DNA of 64,000 bases, taken from the NCBI GenBank assembly GCA_009921265.1, contig RFYV01000004.1:1-64000 (forward strand), read 5' to 3'. Shown in pieces: positions 1 to 10,133 of the stretch. This DNA comes from Betaproteobacteria bacterium (GTDB taxonomy: Bacteria > Pseudomonadota > Gammaproteobacteria > Burkholderiales > Burkholderiaceae_C). The notes beneath the pieces are model-generated. The model saw only the letters and a list, made by a program, of their open reading frames with translations. It searched no databases and had not been told where the DNA came from. Each line of letters begins with the position of its first letter. The stretch's first letter is position 1. The translations under genes were made by a program, and so were the position numbers.

Positions 1-354
1 CCAATCAAGATCACCCGGCGGGGTAGACGTAAGGCGGTCACGCTGCCAGACGGCACGACTTTGCAGCCAAGGAGGTGGGACAGTGCGCCCACACCGATCC
101 AACTGGCCCTGGCTCGGGGGCACCGTTGGTTGGCGCTCCTCGAATCGGGCAAGGCCCGAAATCTGGCCGACGTTGCTGAAATGGAGGGAATGGACCGAGC
201 CTACGTTAGCCGGATGGTGAACCTCACCACCCTGGCGCCGGATATCGTGGCAGCCATCCTGGATGAGTCCTTGCCGGATCACGTCACGTTGTTTGACCTG
301 GCCTCTGGGACGCCCCTGCTGTGGGACGAGCAGCGGGCGTTGCTATCCCTGTGA
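1..354 (+). CDS. Small HTH-like protein of an integrated element, 5'-truncated by the window edge
   Basis: The frame is open from base 1, so the gene begins outside the window; the TTG at 61 is not a convincing start. The visible N-terminus is basic (KITRRGRRK), followed by PTPIQLALARGHRWLALLE, an apparent helix-turn-helix (MDRAYVSRMVNLTTLAPDIV) and the ending FDLASGTPLLWDEQRALLSL. From memory, proteins of this type commonly sit beside site-specific (resolvase-type) recombinases in integrative elements; that is recall, not a search. The gene is clearly GC-richer than everything after ssrA, which fits acquired DNA. It lies beyond the 3' end of ssrA, a classic integration target. DNA binding is likely; its exact role is unknown. 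Confidence 0.7.
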   Translation, partial: PIKITRRGRRKAVTLPDGTTLQPRRWDSAPTPIQLALARGHRWLALLESGKARNLADVAEMEGMDRAYVSRMVNLTTLAPDIVAAILDESLPDHVTLFDLASGTPLLWDEQRALLSL

Positions 355-656
355 ACAAGCGGCCGGTTGTGCTTTATGCCCGCCTACCAATGCTGGAATC
401 AAACAGATTGATTCGTCCACTCGTAAGTTGTTGATCTTGTTGACCACGAACGGCGAGTCTTGTGGACTTCGGGCCATTCCCTTGCGCAACGGGCACAGAG
501 AGAAATGGCCGAAAGAGAGAGAACTGGGTGCAGAACAGGCTAGTACGTGCGGTGGGCGAGGTCCACAGCTTTCCGCAGGAACCTGCAACAACACGGGGCA
601 ATACGCGCCAACGGACGAAAAAAAACCCCAACTCAGACGAGTTGGGGTTTTGGTAT
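355..656. other. Gene-free island end next to ssrA
   Basis: No convincing gene is visible here. The open frames present overlap each other and the tmRNA and show no recognisable family. The stretch holds the tmRNA terminator at its right edge. It should contain the attachment junction of the element to the left, but without the other end of the element the att core cannot be defined. Confidence 0.5.
618..651 (-). terminator. Rho-independent terminator of ssrA
   Basis: A perfect 13-bp stem (AAAACCCCAACTC at 622-634 pairs with GAGTTGGGGTTTT at 639-651) has a 4-base loop and is followed, on the minus strand, by a run of U from the A-tract at 618-625. It begins a few bases after the CCA end of the tmRNA. 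Confidence 0.9.
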
Positions 657-1032
657 TGGTGGAGCTGGCGGGATTTGAACCCGCGTCCACAAGTCTTTTT
701 CGAGCAGTTCTACATGTGTAGTCGTCTGGATTGTTTCTCGCCGGTTGCATCGCACAGCGACACGCTATGCAACAAGCCAGCATCCTATTTTCTCGCCCCT
801 CATCAAGATGCCCGATGAGGTACCAGCCCATATGTTTTACCTTGCAGCTAGGATGTCTTGCGACCCCCTAACCCAGCCTATCGGCCAACTGTTGCAAGGA
901 TCACCGGATTAAGCGGCGATTGCGAAACGTTCGTCGTTTGCAGTTAGTTTTTTTTCTGCGGATTTACGAGGTGACAGAACCTCGACATGCCCTGCTGCGC
1001 GTCCGAACCCGTGTCGAAACCAGTGCAGCCCC
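657..1032 (-). ncRNA. ssrA: Transfer-messenger RNA (tmRNA)
   Basis: This RNA rescues stalled ribosomes and tags incomplete proteins for proteolysis, working with SmpB. The tRNA-like end is plain: the 5' strand GGGGCTG (1032-1026) pairs with CAGCTCC just before ACCA at 657-660, and the T-arm reads GGGTTCAAATCCC. Near the 5' end is the typical GGTTTCGACACGGGTTCG. The mRNA-like part starts at the resume codon GCA (941-939) and ends at TAA (911-909). Length is about 376 nt, normal for a one-piece tmRNA. A strong terminator follows at 618-651. The foreign-looking gene at 1-354 lies just past its 3' end, so ssrA is probably the integration target of that element. Confidence 0.97.
909..941 (-). CDS. 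tmRNA proteolysis-tag reading frame
   Basis: Ten codons plus TAA inside ssrA encode ANDERFAIAA. Betaproteobacterial tags usually have the form ANDxxxALAA, so the third-from-last residue here is Ile in place of Leu. The terminal LAA of such tags is the main ClpX recognition element, which makes this conservative change noteworthy. Confidence 0.93.
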   Translation of the reverse strand, partial: ANDERFAIAA

Positions 1033-1040
1033 AAGTCCCC

Positions 1041-1067
1041 ATTTTAGTGCAGTTTCAATATTTTCAA
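1041..1067 (-). promoter_or_regulatory. Candidate ssrA promoter
   Basis: On the minus strand TTGAAA (1067-1062) and TAAAAT (1046-1041) are separated by 15 bases and would start transcription just before the mature tmRNA 5' end. The spacing is shorter than ideal. The site overlaps the last codons of gph. Confidence 0.4.
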
Positions 1068-1596
1068 TAGCTCAATCGGTGAATCAATTTCAAAATCGGC
1101 GCGCCAATGAGACACATTTTTTGAATCACTCAAATAACCATAGCTCGCAGCCACCGTGAGCATGCCCGCAGCCCTGCCCGCTTGAACATCACGCTCATCG
1201 TCACCCACAAACATACACTGGTTTGGTAAAACACCGATGCGCTTGGCCGCTTCTAACAAAGGGGCAGGATGTGGTTTGGAATGCGGTGTTGTGTCACCAC
1301 TGATCACAGCCGATGCGTTGGCCAAAATTGAGTACTGCTTAACCAAAGGCGTTGTAAAACGTTGCGATTTATTGGTCACAATGCCCCATTTGAATTGGAT
1401 GGTCGGGTGTATGACCCAATGCAACTTTGATCATCCCTCTTGCGCCCGCTCCAGCATAAGGTCTGTATTCACTATAATCTAAAGAAGGCATCTGACGAGT
1501 TTGACGCATTTTGTCGGCCGCCAATCCCAAATTGGGCGCGCTATCCAAAAGGGTTCCATCTAAATCAAAAAGAATGGCTTTGAGATTGCTGATCAT
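1044..1596 (-). pseudogene. gph: Phosphoglycolate phosphatase, internally deleted and frameshifted
   Basis: Gph is a HAD-family hydrolase that removes 2-phosphoglycolate. The N-terminal part (1596 down to about 1395) holds the HAD nucleophile motif FDLDGTLLDSAP and runs to GHTPDHP. The C-terminal part, in another frame, resumes at FKWGIVTNKSQRF and continues through SGDTTPHSKPHPAPLLEAAK and FVGDDERDVQAG to a normal end. Compared with the family about 40 residues between these blocks (cap-domain region) are absent, and the join is out of frame, implying loss of roughly 120 bases. Both halves are otherwise well conserved, so the event is recent or is an assembly artefact. It sits 3 bases after ubiG; ompA-ubiG-gph is a standard betaproteobacterial order. 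Confidence 0.85.
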
Positions 1597-1599
1597 GAT

Positions 1600-2307
1600 T
1601 TAATTTTCTCGTTGAGTGGCGACCCAATAATTGACATTGGTGTTTTCATCGACCCAGTAGCGTCGCGTGATGGGGTTGTACTGCATGCCTTTGAGTTGTT
1701 GCACTTGCAATCCTGAAGCTCTGCAATCGTTGACGAGTTCGCTGGGCTTGATGAACTTTGCATATTCGTGCGTGCCTTTGGGCAACAAACCCAAAATATA
1801 TTCCGCACCTAATATGGCAAATAAAAATGATTGCGGGTTTCGATTGATGGTTGAAAAAAATACCCAACCGCCAGGTTTCACCAATTGCGCGCATGCTTTC
1901 ACAATCAACGAAGGGTCAGGCACATGCTCTAGCATTTCCATACATGTCACCACATCAAATGATTGCGGCTTTTGCTCGGCGAGTGCTTCAGCACTGATTT
2001 CTTGATAGGTAACACGAGGTGTTTGCGTCTCAATCGCATGCAACTGCGCAACCTTGAGGGAGCGCGTGGCCAAATCAATTCCTGTGACGTGTGCACCTGC
2101 ACGAGCCATCGCATCGGACAAAATACCGCCGCCACAACCGACATCCAACACTTGTTTATTTTCAAGCAAGACGCATTTTTGAATCCATGCCAATCTCAAC
2201 GGATTGATTTCATGCAGTGGCCTGAATTCGCTTTGCGGATCCCACCAACGGTGTGCGAGTTCAGAAAATTTGGCGAGTTCGGCGGGGTCAACGTTAGATG
2301 TATTCAT
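1600..2307 (-). CDS. ubiG: Ubiquinone biosynthesis O-methyltransferase
   Basis: UbiG carries out both O-methylations of ubiquinone synthesis using S-adenosylmethionine. The 235-residue protein has the class I methyltransferase motif VLDVGCGGG, followed by the acidic VTGIDLA, the MEMLEHVPDP block and the family signature KGTHEYAKFIKPSEL near the C-terminus. I take the ATG at 2307 (MNTSNVDPAELAKF) as start, not the TTG one codon earlier, because it matches family N-termini. The gene lies between ompA (with a terminator between them) and gph and probably forms a short unit with gph. Confidence 0.95.
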   Translation of the reverse strand: MNTSNVDPAELAKFSELAHRWWDPQSEFRPLHEINPLRLAWIQKCVLLENKQVLDVGCGGGILSDAMARAGAHVTGIDLATRSLKVAQLHAIETQTPRVTYQEISAEALAEQKPQSFDVVTCMEMLEHVPDPSLIVKACAQLVKPGGWVFFSTINRNPQSFLFAILGAEYILGLLPKGTHEYAKFIKPSELVNDCRASGLQVQQLKGMQYNPITRRYWVDENTNVNYWVATQREN

Positions 2308-2351
2308 CAACAGATTCTCTTTTAAAAAACAACTTCTATACCCAAAGTTGC

Positions 2352-2381
2352 AAAAAAAAGCCCCGTCGAAACGGGGCTTTT
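2352..2381 (-). terminator. Terminator after ompA
   Basis: AAAGCCCCGT (2357-2366) pairs with ACGGGGCTTT (2371-2380) around a 4-base loop, and the A-tract 2352-2359 gives a U-run on the minus strand. It lies between the ompA stop and the ubiG start. Confidence 0.9.
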
Positions 2382-2399
2382 AGAAGATTTGAAATGAGA

Positions 2400-3050
<651 letters not shown>

Positions 3051-3283
3051 GGTTCTCCTCTGGGGAAAAAAAACCGCAGTTGGACTGCGAAACAAGAGCA
3101 CTTTGGATCAACCCCAAGGCTTCTTGGAATTGTGCCATATAAAAGTACACATTGGCCACCCTAATATCGGCAAGCCTTCAATATGAATGAATTGGTATCT
3201 ATTTGTTGCAGTTGGACTACATACTGAGGGGTTTCACAAAAGCCTAAAATACTCAGTTGACCAGATTTAGAACGGCTATCTCA

Positions 3284-5947
3284 ATGTCCCAGTTTGCAAA
3301 AGAAACCCTGCCCATCAGCCTTGAAGAGGAGATGCGTCGCAGCTACCTCGACTATGCCATGAGCGTGATAGTTGGGCGTGCACTACCCGACGCGCGAGAC
3401 GGACTCAAGCCCGTTCATCGTCGCGTTTTATTTGCGATGCACGAACTCAACAACGATTGGAACAGACCCTACAAAAAATCTGCGCGTATCGTTGGCGATG
3501 TCATTGGTAAATACCACCCACATGGCGACAGCGCGGTGTACGACACCATTGTTCGCATGGCGCAAGATTTTTCTTTGCGACATATGTTGGTCGATGGCCA
3601 AGGCAATTTCGGTTCGGTGGATGGCGACAACGCGGCCGCTATGCGATACACAGAAATTCGTTTGGCAAAAATTGCACACGAAATGTTGGCCGACATCGAC
3701 AAAGAAACCGTCGACTTTGGTCCCAACTACGACGGCTCAGAAAAGGAGCCCTTGGTTTTGCCCAGCAAGTTGCCTAACTTGTTAGTTAATGGGTCTTCGG
3801 GTATTGCCGTGGGTATGGCCACCAACATTCCGCCACACAACCTCAATGAAGTAGTCGACGCGTGTTTGCACTTGCTCAAAAATCCAGGGGCATCGATTGA
3901 AGAGTTGATGGAAATTATTCCAGCACCTGATTTTCCAACTGCAGCCATTATTTATGGCATGGAGGGTGTGCGCGAAGGTTATCGCACAGGACGCGGTCGC
4001 GTGGTGATGCGCGCCAAATGTCATTTTGAAGATATCGATAAAGGACAAAGACAAGCCATCATCGTTGACGAGTTGCCCTATCAGGTCAACAAAAAAACAT
4101 TGCAAGAACGCATGGCCGAGTTGGTGCACGAGAAAAAAATCGAAGGCATCAGTCATATTCAAGATGAATCCGACAAGTCTGGCATGCGTTTGGTGATTGA
4201 GCTCAAGCGTGGTGAAGTTCCAGAAGTTATTCTCAATAATTTGTACAAACTCACGCAACTGCAAGACACGTTTGGTATCAACATGGTGGCCCTGATCGAC
4301 GGTCAACCCAAGTTGTGTAATCTCAAAACACTCATCGATGTCTTTATTCAACATCGACGTGAAGTGGTCACACGTCGCACGATTTACACCTTACGCAAAG
4401 CGCGTGAACGCGGTCACGTTCTTGAAGGTTTGGCGGTTGCATTGGCCAACATTGACGAGTTCATTGCCATTATTCGCAGCGCACCTACGCCACCCGTTGC
4501 TAAAGTAGAGTTGATGGCCAAGTCGTGGGACAGTCAATTGGTGAGACAAATGTTGACGCGTGCACGTGCAGACGGCGGCGTGATTAATGCAGACGACTAT
4601 CGCCCCGACGGTCTTGAAAAAGAATACGGCATGGGCAACGACGGCCTTTACCGTTTGAGCGATACGCAAGCGCAAGAAATTTTGCAAATGCGTTTGCAAC
4701 GTTTGACAGGTCTTGAGCAAGACAAAATTGTTAACGAATACAAAGAAGTGATGTCAGAAATTGATGACTTGCTTGATATTTTGGCAAGAGCTGAGCGTGT
4801 ATCGACCATCATCAGCGAAGAACTCACTCTTGTTAAACAAGAATTTGGACAAACCAAAGTCGGTGCGCGTCGCAGTCAAATTGAACACAATGCGCAAGAC
4901 TTGGTCACCGAAGATCTCATCACGCCAACTGACATGGTGGTGACGCTTTCGCACAGCGGCTATATCAAGAGCCAACCTTTGTCTGAATACCGCGCGCAAA
5001 AACGCGGCGGACGTGGCAAACAAGCGGCGGCTACCAAAGAAGACGATTGGATTGATCAACTCTTTATTGCCAACACACACGATTACATTTTGTGTTTTTC
5101 AAATCGCGGTCGTATGTATTGGCTCAAAGTGTGGGAAGTGCCAGAAGGTTCACGCGGTTCACGCGGCAAACCCATTGTCAATATGTTCCCCTTAATTGAA
5201 GGCGAAAAAATCAACGTTGTTTTACCAATTACTGGTGACATGAGAACCTTCCCCAATGATCACTATGTGTTCATGGGCACGTCCATGGGTACTGTCAAGA
5301 AAACACCGCTCGATGATTTCAGCAATCCACGCAAAGCTGGCATTATTGCGGTTGATCTTGACGAAGGTGACTTCTTAATTGGCGCAGCACTCACCGATGG
5401 CAAACACGATGTGATGTTGTTTAGCGATGGTGGCAAAGCCGTTCGATTTGATGAAAACGATGTGAGGCCCATGGGTCGCAATGCACGCGGTGTACGCGGC
5501 ATGATGCTTGACGGTGGCCAAAGTGTGATTGCGATGTTGGTTGCAGAAGATGAATTGCAATCTGTGCTCACGGCTACTCAATTTGGTTTTGGCAAACGTA
5601 CTTCGATAACCGAATACACACGACATGGTCGTGGCACCAAAGGAATGATTGCGATTCAACAATCGGAGCGCAACGGCAAAGTGGTTGCTGCAACCTTGGT
5701 CAGACCTGAAGACGAGATTATGCTCATCACCGACACGGGCGTGTTGGTGCGCACACGCGTGAGTGAAATTAGAGAACTGGGTCGTGCCACACAAGGCGTC
5801 ACACTCATTGGATTGGACGACGGCGCAAAACTCAGTGGCTTGCAACGCATTGTTGAAAACGACGCCAACACAGTTGACGGCGATGAAGATGACTTAGATG
5901 TTGATGCATCTGATGCAGACTTGCCCAATACAGCGCCTGAGCAATAA
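3284..5947 (+). CDS. gyrA: DNA gyrase subunit A
   Basis: GyrA is the breakage-rejoining subunit of the type II topoisomerase that supercoils DNA. The 887-residue protein starts at [17 protein letters not shown]; the TTG start 27 bases upstream adds residues not seen in the family. The catalytic tyrosine is Y122 in [10 protein letters not shown]. The quinolone region [12 protein letters not shown] has Ser83 and Asp87, the residues of susceptible enzymes (E. coli numbering coincides). The GyrA box QKRGGRGK begins the C-terminal DNA-wrapping beta-pinwheel, and an acidic tail ([15 protein letters not shown]) ends the protein. In many relatives serC follows gyrA; here pheA follows directly. Confidence 0.98.
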   Translation: MSQFAKETLPISLEEEMRRSYLDYAMSVIVGRALPDARDGLKPVHRRVLFAMHELNNDWNRPYKKSARIVGDVIGKYHPHGDSAVYDTIVRMAQDFSLRHMLVDGQGNFGSVDGDNAAAMRYTEIRLAKIAHEMLADIDKETVDFGPNYDGSEKEPLVLPSKLPNLLVNGSSGIAVGMATNIPPHNLNEVVDACLHLLKNPGASIEELMEIIPAPDFPTAAIIYGMEGVREGYRTGRGRVVMRAKCHFEDIDKGQRQAIIVDELPYQVNKKTLQERMAELVHEKKIEGISHIQDESDKSGMRLVIELKRGEVPEVILNNLYKLTQLQDTFGINMVALIDGQPKLCNLKTLIDVFIQHRREVVTRRTIYTLRKARERGHVLEGLAVALANIDEFIAIIRSAPTPPVAKVELMAKSWDSQLVRQMLTRARADGGVINADDYRPDGLEKEYGMGNDGLYRLSDTQAQEILQMRLQRLTGLEQDKIVNEYKEVMSEIDDLLDILARAERVSTIISEELTLVKQEFGQTKVGARRSQIEHNAQDLVTEDLITPTDMVVTLSHSGYIKSQPLSEYRAQKRGGRGKQAAATKEDDWIDQLFIANTHDYILCFSNRGRMYWLKVWEVPEGSRGSRGKPIVNMFPLIEGEKINVVLPITGDMRTFPNDHYVFMGTSMGTVKKTPLDDFSNPRKAGIIAVDLDEGDFLIGAALTDGKHDVMLFSDGGKAVRFDENDVRPMGRNARGVRGMMLDGGQSVIAMLVAEDELQSVLTATQFGFGKRTSITEYTRHGRGTKGMIAIQQSERNGKVVAATLVRPEDEIMLITDTGVLVRTRVSEIRELGRATQGVTLIGLDDGAKLSGLQRIVENDANTVDGDEDDLDVDASDADLPNTAPEQ

Positions 5948-5963
5948 CAACGATTGAGACAAC

Positions 5964-7064
5964 ATGAGCAACTCTTCCAAACCCAAACACACGCTGGCAG
6001 ATTTGCGCGTTCAAATTGATTCGCTCGATTCGCAGTTGTTGCAACTGCTCAATCAACGCGCATCGGTTGCAGAGTCAGTGGGAGAGATCAAGCGACAAGA
6101 AGGATCGCCATTTTTTAGACCCGATCGAGTTGCGCAAGTGATTAAAAACATGCAGGCCAACAACAAAGGGCCATTGCTCGATCAACACGTGTCTGCGATT
6201 TGGCGCGAAATCATGTCGGCGTGTTTGGCGCTCGAAGCGCCTCAACGCATTGCCGTGTTGGGCCCTCAAGGCACGTTTTGCGAGCAAGCGGCAGTTGAAT
6301 ATTTTGGCAGTGCGACAGAGCTTATTTATTGCGCCAACTTTGACGAAGTGTTTCATGCCACTTCATCGGGAACCGCTCAATTTGGTGTTGTCGGCGTTGA
6401 AAATTCAACCGAAGGTGCGGTTGCACGATCTTTAGATTTATTTTTGCGCTCACCCGTTCATATCGTGGGTGAAATTAGTTTGATGGTGCGATTTAATTTG
6501 TTGCGACAAAGTCCTTCGCTTGATGGCATCGAAGTGGTGATGGCGCATCCTCAAGCCTTGGCGCAATGTCAATCGTGGCTCACAAAAAATCTTCCACACG
6601 CAGAACGCAGAGCCGTTTCAAGTAATGCAGAAGGCGCGCGACTCGCGTCTACCAATCCAGCTTGGGCGGGCTTGGCGAGTGAGCGTGCTGCTGCGCAATT
6701 TGGGTTGCACAGTATTGCACACGCGATTCAAGATGAAGCTTACAACCGCACGCGTTTTGCCATCATCAGCTTGCCGCAAACCATGGCTACACCACCTGCA
6801 TCTTCAAAAGACTGCACAAGTTTGGTGGTGTCGGTTCCCAATCGTCCTGGTGCCGTACATGATCTATTGGTGCCTCTCAAAACACACGGCGTTTCGATGA
6901 CACGCTTTGAATCGCGCCCTGCCAAATCAGGTCAATGGGAATATTTTTTCTACATCGATCTTGAAGGTCACGTTTCACAAAAACACGTGAGTCAAGCCCT
7001 TCAGGAACTTCAATCGCTGTGCTCGTTTTATAAAGTACTGGGCTCATACCCAGTTAGTGAATAA
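5964..7064 (+). CDS. pheA: Bifunctional chorismate mutase / prephenate dehydratase
   Basis: The P-protein converts chorismate to prephenate and then to phenylpyruvate for phenylalanine synthesis. The 366 residues divide into an AroQ-type mutase (about 1-90: LADLRVQIDSLDSQLLQLL, FFRPDRVAQVI), a dehydratase domain (AVLGPQGTFCEQAA, ENSTEGAV, and the catalytic TRF within NRTRFAII), and a C-terminal ACT domain (VPNRPGAVHDLL, and ESRP in RFESRPAKSGQWEYFF) that senses phenylalanine. The gene starts 16 bases after gyrA and leads into tyrA. hisC, often found between pheA and tyrA in relatives, is absent. Confidence 0.97.
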   Translation: MSNSSKPKHTLADLRVQIDSLDSQLLQLLNQRASVAESVGEIKRQEGSPFFRPDRVAQVIKNMQANNKGPLLDQHVSAIWREIMSACLALEAPQRIAVLGPQGTFCEQAAVEYFGSATELIYCANFDEVFHATSSGTAQFGVVGVENSTEGAVARSLDLFLRSPVHIVGEISLMVRFNLLRQSPSLDGIEVVMAHPQALAQCQSWLTKNLPHAERRAVSSNAEGARLASTNPAWAGLASERAAAQFGLHSIAHAIQDEAYNRTRFAIISLPQTMATPPASSKDCTSLVVSVPNRPGAVHDLLVPLKTHGVSMTRFESRPAKSGQWEYFFYIDLEGHVSQKHVSQALQELQSLCSFYKVLGSYPVSE

Positions 7065-7085
7065 GTCCTTTGCGGGCTTTTTTTA
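7063..7085 (+). terminator. Weak hairpin terminator after pheA
   Basis: AAGTCC and GGGCTT can form a six-pair stem (one G-T) with a five-base loop followed by seven T. It is short, so termination before tyrA is probably only partial. Confidence 0.5.
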
Positions 7086-7101
7086 GTGGGATGGTGACAT
7101 C

Positions 7102-7986
7102 TTGATTCAACAACTTGCACTCATTGGCTGCGGCCTGATGGGCGGATCATTTTCATTGGGACTGCAACGCGCAGGTCTTGTGAAACACGTCGTGGGCTAC
7201 AGCCCATCGCTTGCAACGCGACAAAAAGCTTTGGTATTGGGCGTTATTCATACAGCTTGCGCAAGTGTTGAAGAAGCGTGCTTACAAAGTGATTTGATTT
7301 TGCTTGCTACTCCTGTGAGTGCAATTGAAAACGCTTTAAAAATAATTTCAAACGTGATGGCCGATGACGCATGGGTGATGGATGTCGGATCAACCAAATC
7401 CGATATTGTTGCTTCAGCGCGTCGTGTGATGGGAAAACGTCTGTCGCAATTTATGCCCGCTCACCCCATTGCAGGCAAAGAAAAAGCAGGCGTTACGCAC
7501 GCCGATGCAGACCTGTATCAAAATCGCACTTTGATATTGACACCCTTGACAGAAACACCAAGTGATTTAATTGGACAAGCCACTGTGCTTTGGAAAACAT
7601 TGGGCAGCTCGGTTCATCAACTCACACCCGACGCGCACGATCAAATTTTTGCAACCGTGAGTCACTTGCCTCATCTGATTGCATTTGCAGCTATGCACGC
7701 CATCAATCAACAAGATCATGCACAACAATTGCTGCAAATGGCAGGGCCTGGCTTTAAAGATTTTTCTCGTTTAGCAGCTAGCGACCCCCATGTGTGGCGC
7801 GATATTTTTTTGGCTAATTCAACGCACATCAAACAGCAAGCGCAATTGTTTCAAAATGCCATGCAAACATGGATTCAAATGATGGACCAAGGGGACGGCG
7901 CGCAACTTTTTGAGGCCATTCAAAAAGTCAGTCAAACTCGCAGTCAATGGCAAATAGGCGCCGCCAATCAAGACGATAGCAACTGA
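7102..7986 (+). CDS. tyrA: Prephenate dehydrogenase
   Basis: This NAD-dependent enzyme oxidises prephenate to 4-hydroxyphenylpyruvate for tyrosine synthesis. The 294-residue protein begins with the Rossmann motif [10 protein letters not shown] and carries the family block [14 protein letters not shown] and the C-terminal [11 protein letters not shown]. The start is a TTG at 7102: nearby ATG and GTG codons upstream run into a stop in their own frame, and the protein aligns from [11 protein letters not shown]. The stop overlaps the aroA-cmk start by one base (TGATG), so the two are translationally coupled. Confidence 0.95.
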   Translation: MIQQLALIGCGLMGGSFSLGLQRAGLVKHVVGYSPSLATRQKALVLGVIHTACASVEEACLQSDLILLATPVSAIENALKIISNVMADDAWVMDVGSTKSDIVASARRVMGKRLSQFMPAHPIAGKEKAGVTHADADLYQNRTLILTPLTETPSDLIGQATVLWKTLGSSVHQLTPDAHDQIFATVSHLPHLIAFAAMHAINQQDHAQQLLQMAGPGFKDFSRLAASDPHVWRDIFLANSTHIKQQAQLFQNAMQTWIQMMDQGDGAQLFEAIQKVSQTRSQWQIGAANQDDSN

Positions 7987-9983
7987 TGTACAGCATTCCT
8001 TTTTTAGATATGCCTGCATTGCAATCTGCGCAAGGTGTTGTGCATTTGCCAGGTTCAAAAAGTATTTCAAATCGAGTATTGCTCTTAGCGGCTTTGAGCA
8101 AAGGCACTACGCAGATTCATGATCTTTTGGATTCTGACGACACGCGTGTGATGCTGGACGCTCTCCAAAAAATGGGCTGCACGATCAACAAAAAAAATGA
8201 CGTGCTTGAAGTAACAGGCATTGCAGGTCAAATCGATTCATCGATATCGCTTGATTTATTTTTGGGCAATGCTGGCACTGCCATGCGCCCGCTCACTGCA
8301 GCCTTGGCCATCATGGGTGCAAGTGCAACGATGCGTGGCGTGACTCGCATGCACGAGCGCCCCATTGGTGATTTGGTCGATGCATTAAGACAATTGGGTT
8401 GCGTCATTGATTACATCGCCAATGAAGGCTTCCCCCCCTTGCAGCTCAAAGGTTGCCCGTCCCCCAAGCTTGATGGTCCGATCCGAGTAAGGGGTGATGT
8501 ATCGAGTCAATTTTTGACAGCGTTGTTGATGGCGTTGCCGTTGGTGGCTAAACAAAACATCACGATTGAAGTGCAAGGCGAATTGATTTCAAAACCTTAT
8601 ATTGAAATCACACTCAATTTGTTAGCGCAATTTGGAATCGTCGTGAAACGCGATCAATGGTCGCGATTTGTAATTCCTTTGGGCAGTCAATATATTTCTC
8701 CAGGCGTTGTGCATGTGGAAGCCGATGCATCGTCTGCGAGTTATTTTGTTGCATTGGGTGCGATCACTCAAGGATCGGGTGTTCGAATTCAAGGTGTTGG
8801 TTTGCAGTCGATTCAAGGTGACATTCGATTTGTTGACTCTGCTAAGCAAATGGGCGCTCATATAACAGGCGGGCACAATTGGTTAGAAATCAAACAAAGC
8901 CAATGGCCTTTGAAGTCCATTGAGTTGGATTGCAATCACATACCCGATGCTGCGATGACATTGGCTGTGATGGCGTTGTTTGCAGATGCACCTAGCACCT
9001 TAAAAAATATCGGTAGTTGGCGCGTGAAAGAAACCGATCGCATCGCTGCCATGGCATGCGAAGCACGCAAATTAGGTGCGCACATTGAAGAAGGCCCCGA
9101 TTGGTTGCGCATTCATCCCATTGCAAAAGGCCAATGGAAAAGCGCCAGTATTCATACCTATGAAGATCATCGTCTGGCGATGTGTTTTTCTTTGGCGGCT
9201 TTTAACGCAGATCAATTGCCAGTGCGCATCGAGGACCCCGCCTGCGTGGCCAAAACATTTCCCGATTATTTTGAAACTTTGTTTTCGGTGTGCAAAAGCA
9301 ACACAATTCCAGTAATTTGTATCGACGGCCCCACAGCGTCGGGCAAAGGGACACTGGCTTGGGCAGTTGCTCAGCGCTTGGGGTTTAATTATTTGGATTC
9401 GGGCGCGCTTTACAGAATTACCGCCTTAGCGGCTGTTCGGGCGGGCTTATCGCTTCAACCAGAACAATCCGATGCAATCGCACAATTAGCCAGCAAATCC
9501 AAAATTCAGTTTGATGGTGAGTGCATACTCTTAAATGGGACTAATATTTCTCAGAATATACGAACTGAAGAGGCAGGAATGAATGCCTCAAAAGTATCTT
9601 CTATGCCTGCGGTACGACAAGCCTTGGTTGATTTACAACACAGTTTTAAACGCCTACCGGGCTTGGTTGCCGACGGTCGCGATATGGGAACGGTGATCTT
9701 TCCCGCGTCGCCTCTCAAGGTCTACTTGACCGCTTCTGCCGAAGAACGTGCACAACGAAGGTATAAGCAATTGATTTCAAAGGGTTTTTCAGCTACACTC
9801 GATACTCTTCGCGCCGATTTAGAAGCCAGAGACGCTAGGGACATGTCCCGAAGCCTTGCGCCCTTGGTAGCCGCGCAAGATGCAATGCAACTGGATAACT
9901 CCCATTTATCGATCGATCAATCGGTGGATTTGGTTTTATCTTGGTGGCAAAGCAAACAGCCCAAAGCGTCAAGCCAAAGCTAA
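7986..9983 (+). CDS. aroA-cmk: Fused EPSP synthase and cytidylate kinase
   Basis: One 665-residue frame joins two enzymes. Residues 1 to about 435 are 3-phosphoshikimate 1-carboxyvinyltransferase of the shikimate pathway ([56 protein letters not shown]). From about residue 437 comes CMP kinase (Walker [51 protein letters not shown]). There is no stop or start signal between them, and the linker is only a few residues. Bifunctional AroA/Cmk proteins are known in some Burkholderiales. The gene is coupled to tyrA upstream and followed by rpsA, the usual neighbour of cmk. Confidence 0.96.
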   Translation: MYSIPFLDMPALQSAQGVVHLPGSKSISNRVLLLAALSKGTTQIHDLLDSDDTRVMLDALQKMGCTINKKNDVLEVTGIAGQIDSSISLDLFLGNAGTAMRPLTAALAIMGASATMRGVTRMHERPIGDLVDALRQLGCVIDYIANEGFPPLQLKGCPSPKLDGPIRVRGDVSSQFLTALLMALPLVAKQNITIEVQGELISKPYIEITLNLLAQFGIVVKRDQWSRFVIPLGSQYISPGVVHVEADASSASYFVALGAITQGSGVRIQGVGLQSIQGDIRFVDSAKQMGAHITGGHNWLEIKQSQWPLKSIELDCNHIPDAAMTLAVMALFADAPSTLKNIGSWRVKETDRIAAMACEARKLGAHIEEGPDWLRIHPIAKGQWKSASIHTYEDHRLAMCFSLAAFNADQLPVRIEDPACVAKTFPDYFETLFSVCKSNTIPVICIDGPTASGKGTLAWAVAQRLGFNYLDSGALYRITALAAVRAGLSLQPEQSDAIAQLASKSKIQFDGECILLNGTNISQNIRTEEAGMNASKVSSMPAVRQALVDLQHSFKRLPGLVADGRDMGTVIFPASPLKVYLTASAEERAQRRYKQLISKGFSATLDTLRADLEARDARDMSRSLAPLVAAQDAMQLDNSHLSIDQSVDLVLSWWQSKQPKASSQS

Positions 9984-10133
9984 AACCGGCCCCTGTTACT
10001 CCTTACGTGCTGCATGCACATTGGTAATAGGGATCAACAACTTAACCCGCGGATCATCCGCACAGCAACCACCGTCGATTACATCTGGCTAGTTTCAATA
10101 GCAGGCTTTTTCGTCGACGGTTTAGGAAATTAA

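Noticed and set aside
445..470. GTCTTGTGGACTTCGGG resembles the ssrA segment GACTTGTGGACGCGGG and could be an att repeat
   Set aside because: Identity is partial, and the orientation is opposite to that of the ssrA copy.
657..700. Possible separate tRNA gene
   Set aside because: The T-arm and CCA belong to the tmRNA; no anticodon arm is present.
343..831. Long minus-strand open frame across ssrA
   Set aside because: It reads through the tmRNA, including its tRNA-like end, so it is not a gene.
10049..10061. GCGGATCATCCGC palindrome in the rpsA leader as a terminator
   Set aside because: No T-run follows and the loop is one base; at most a protein site, not enough to annotate.
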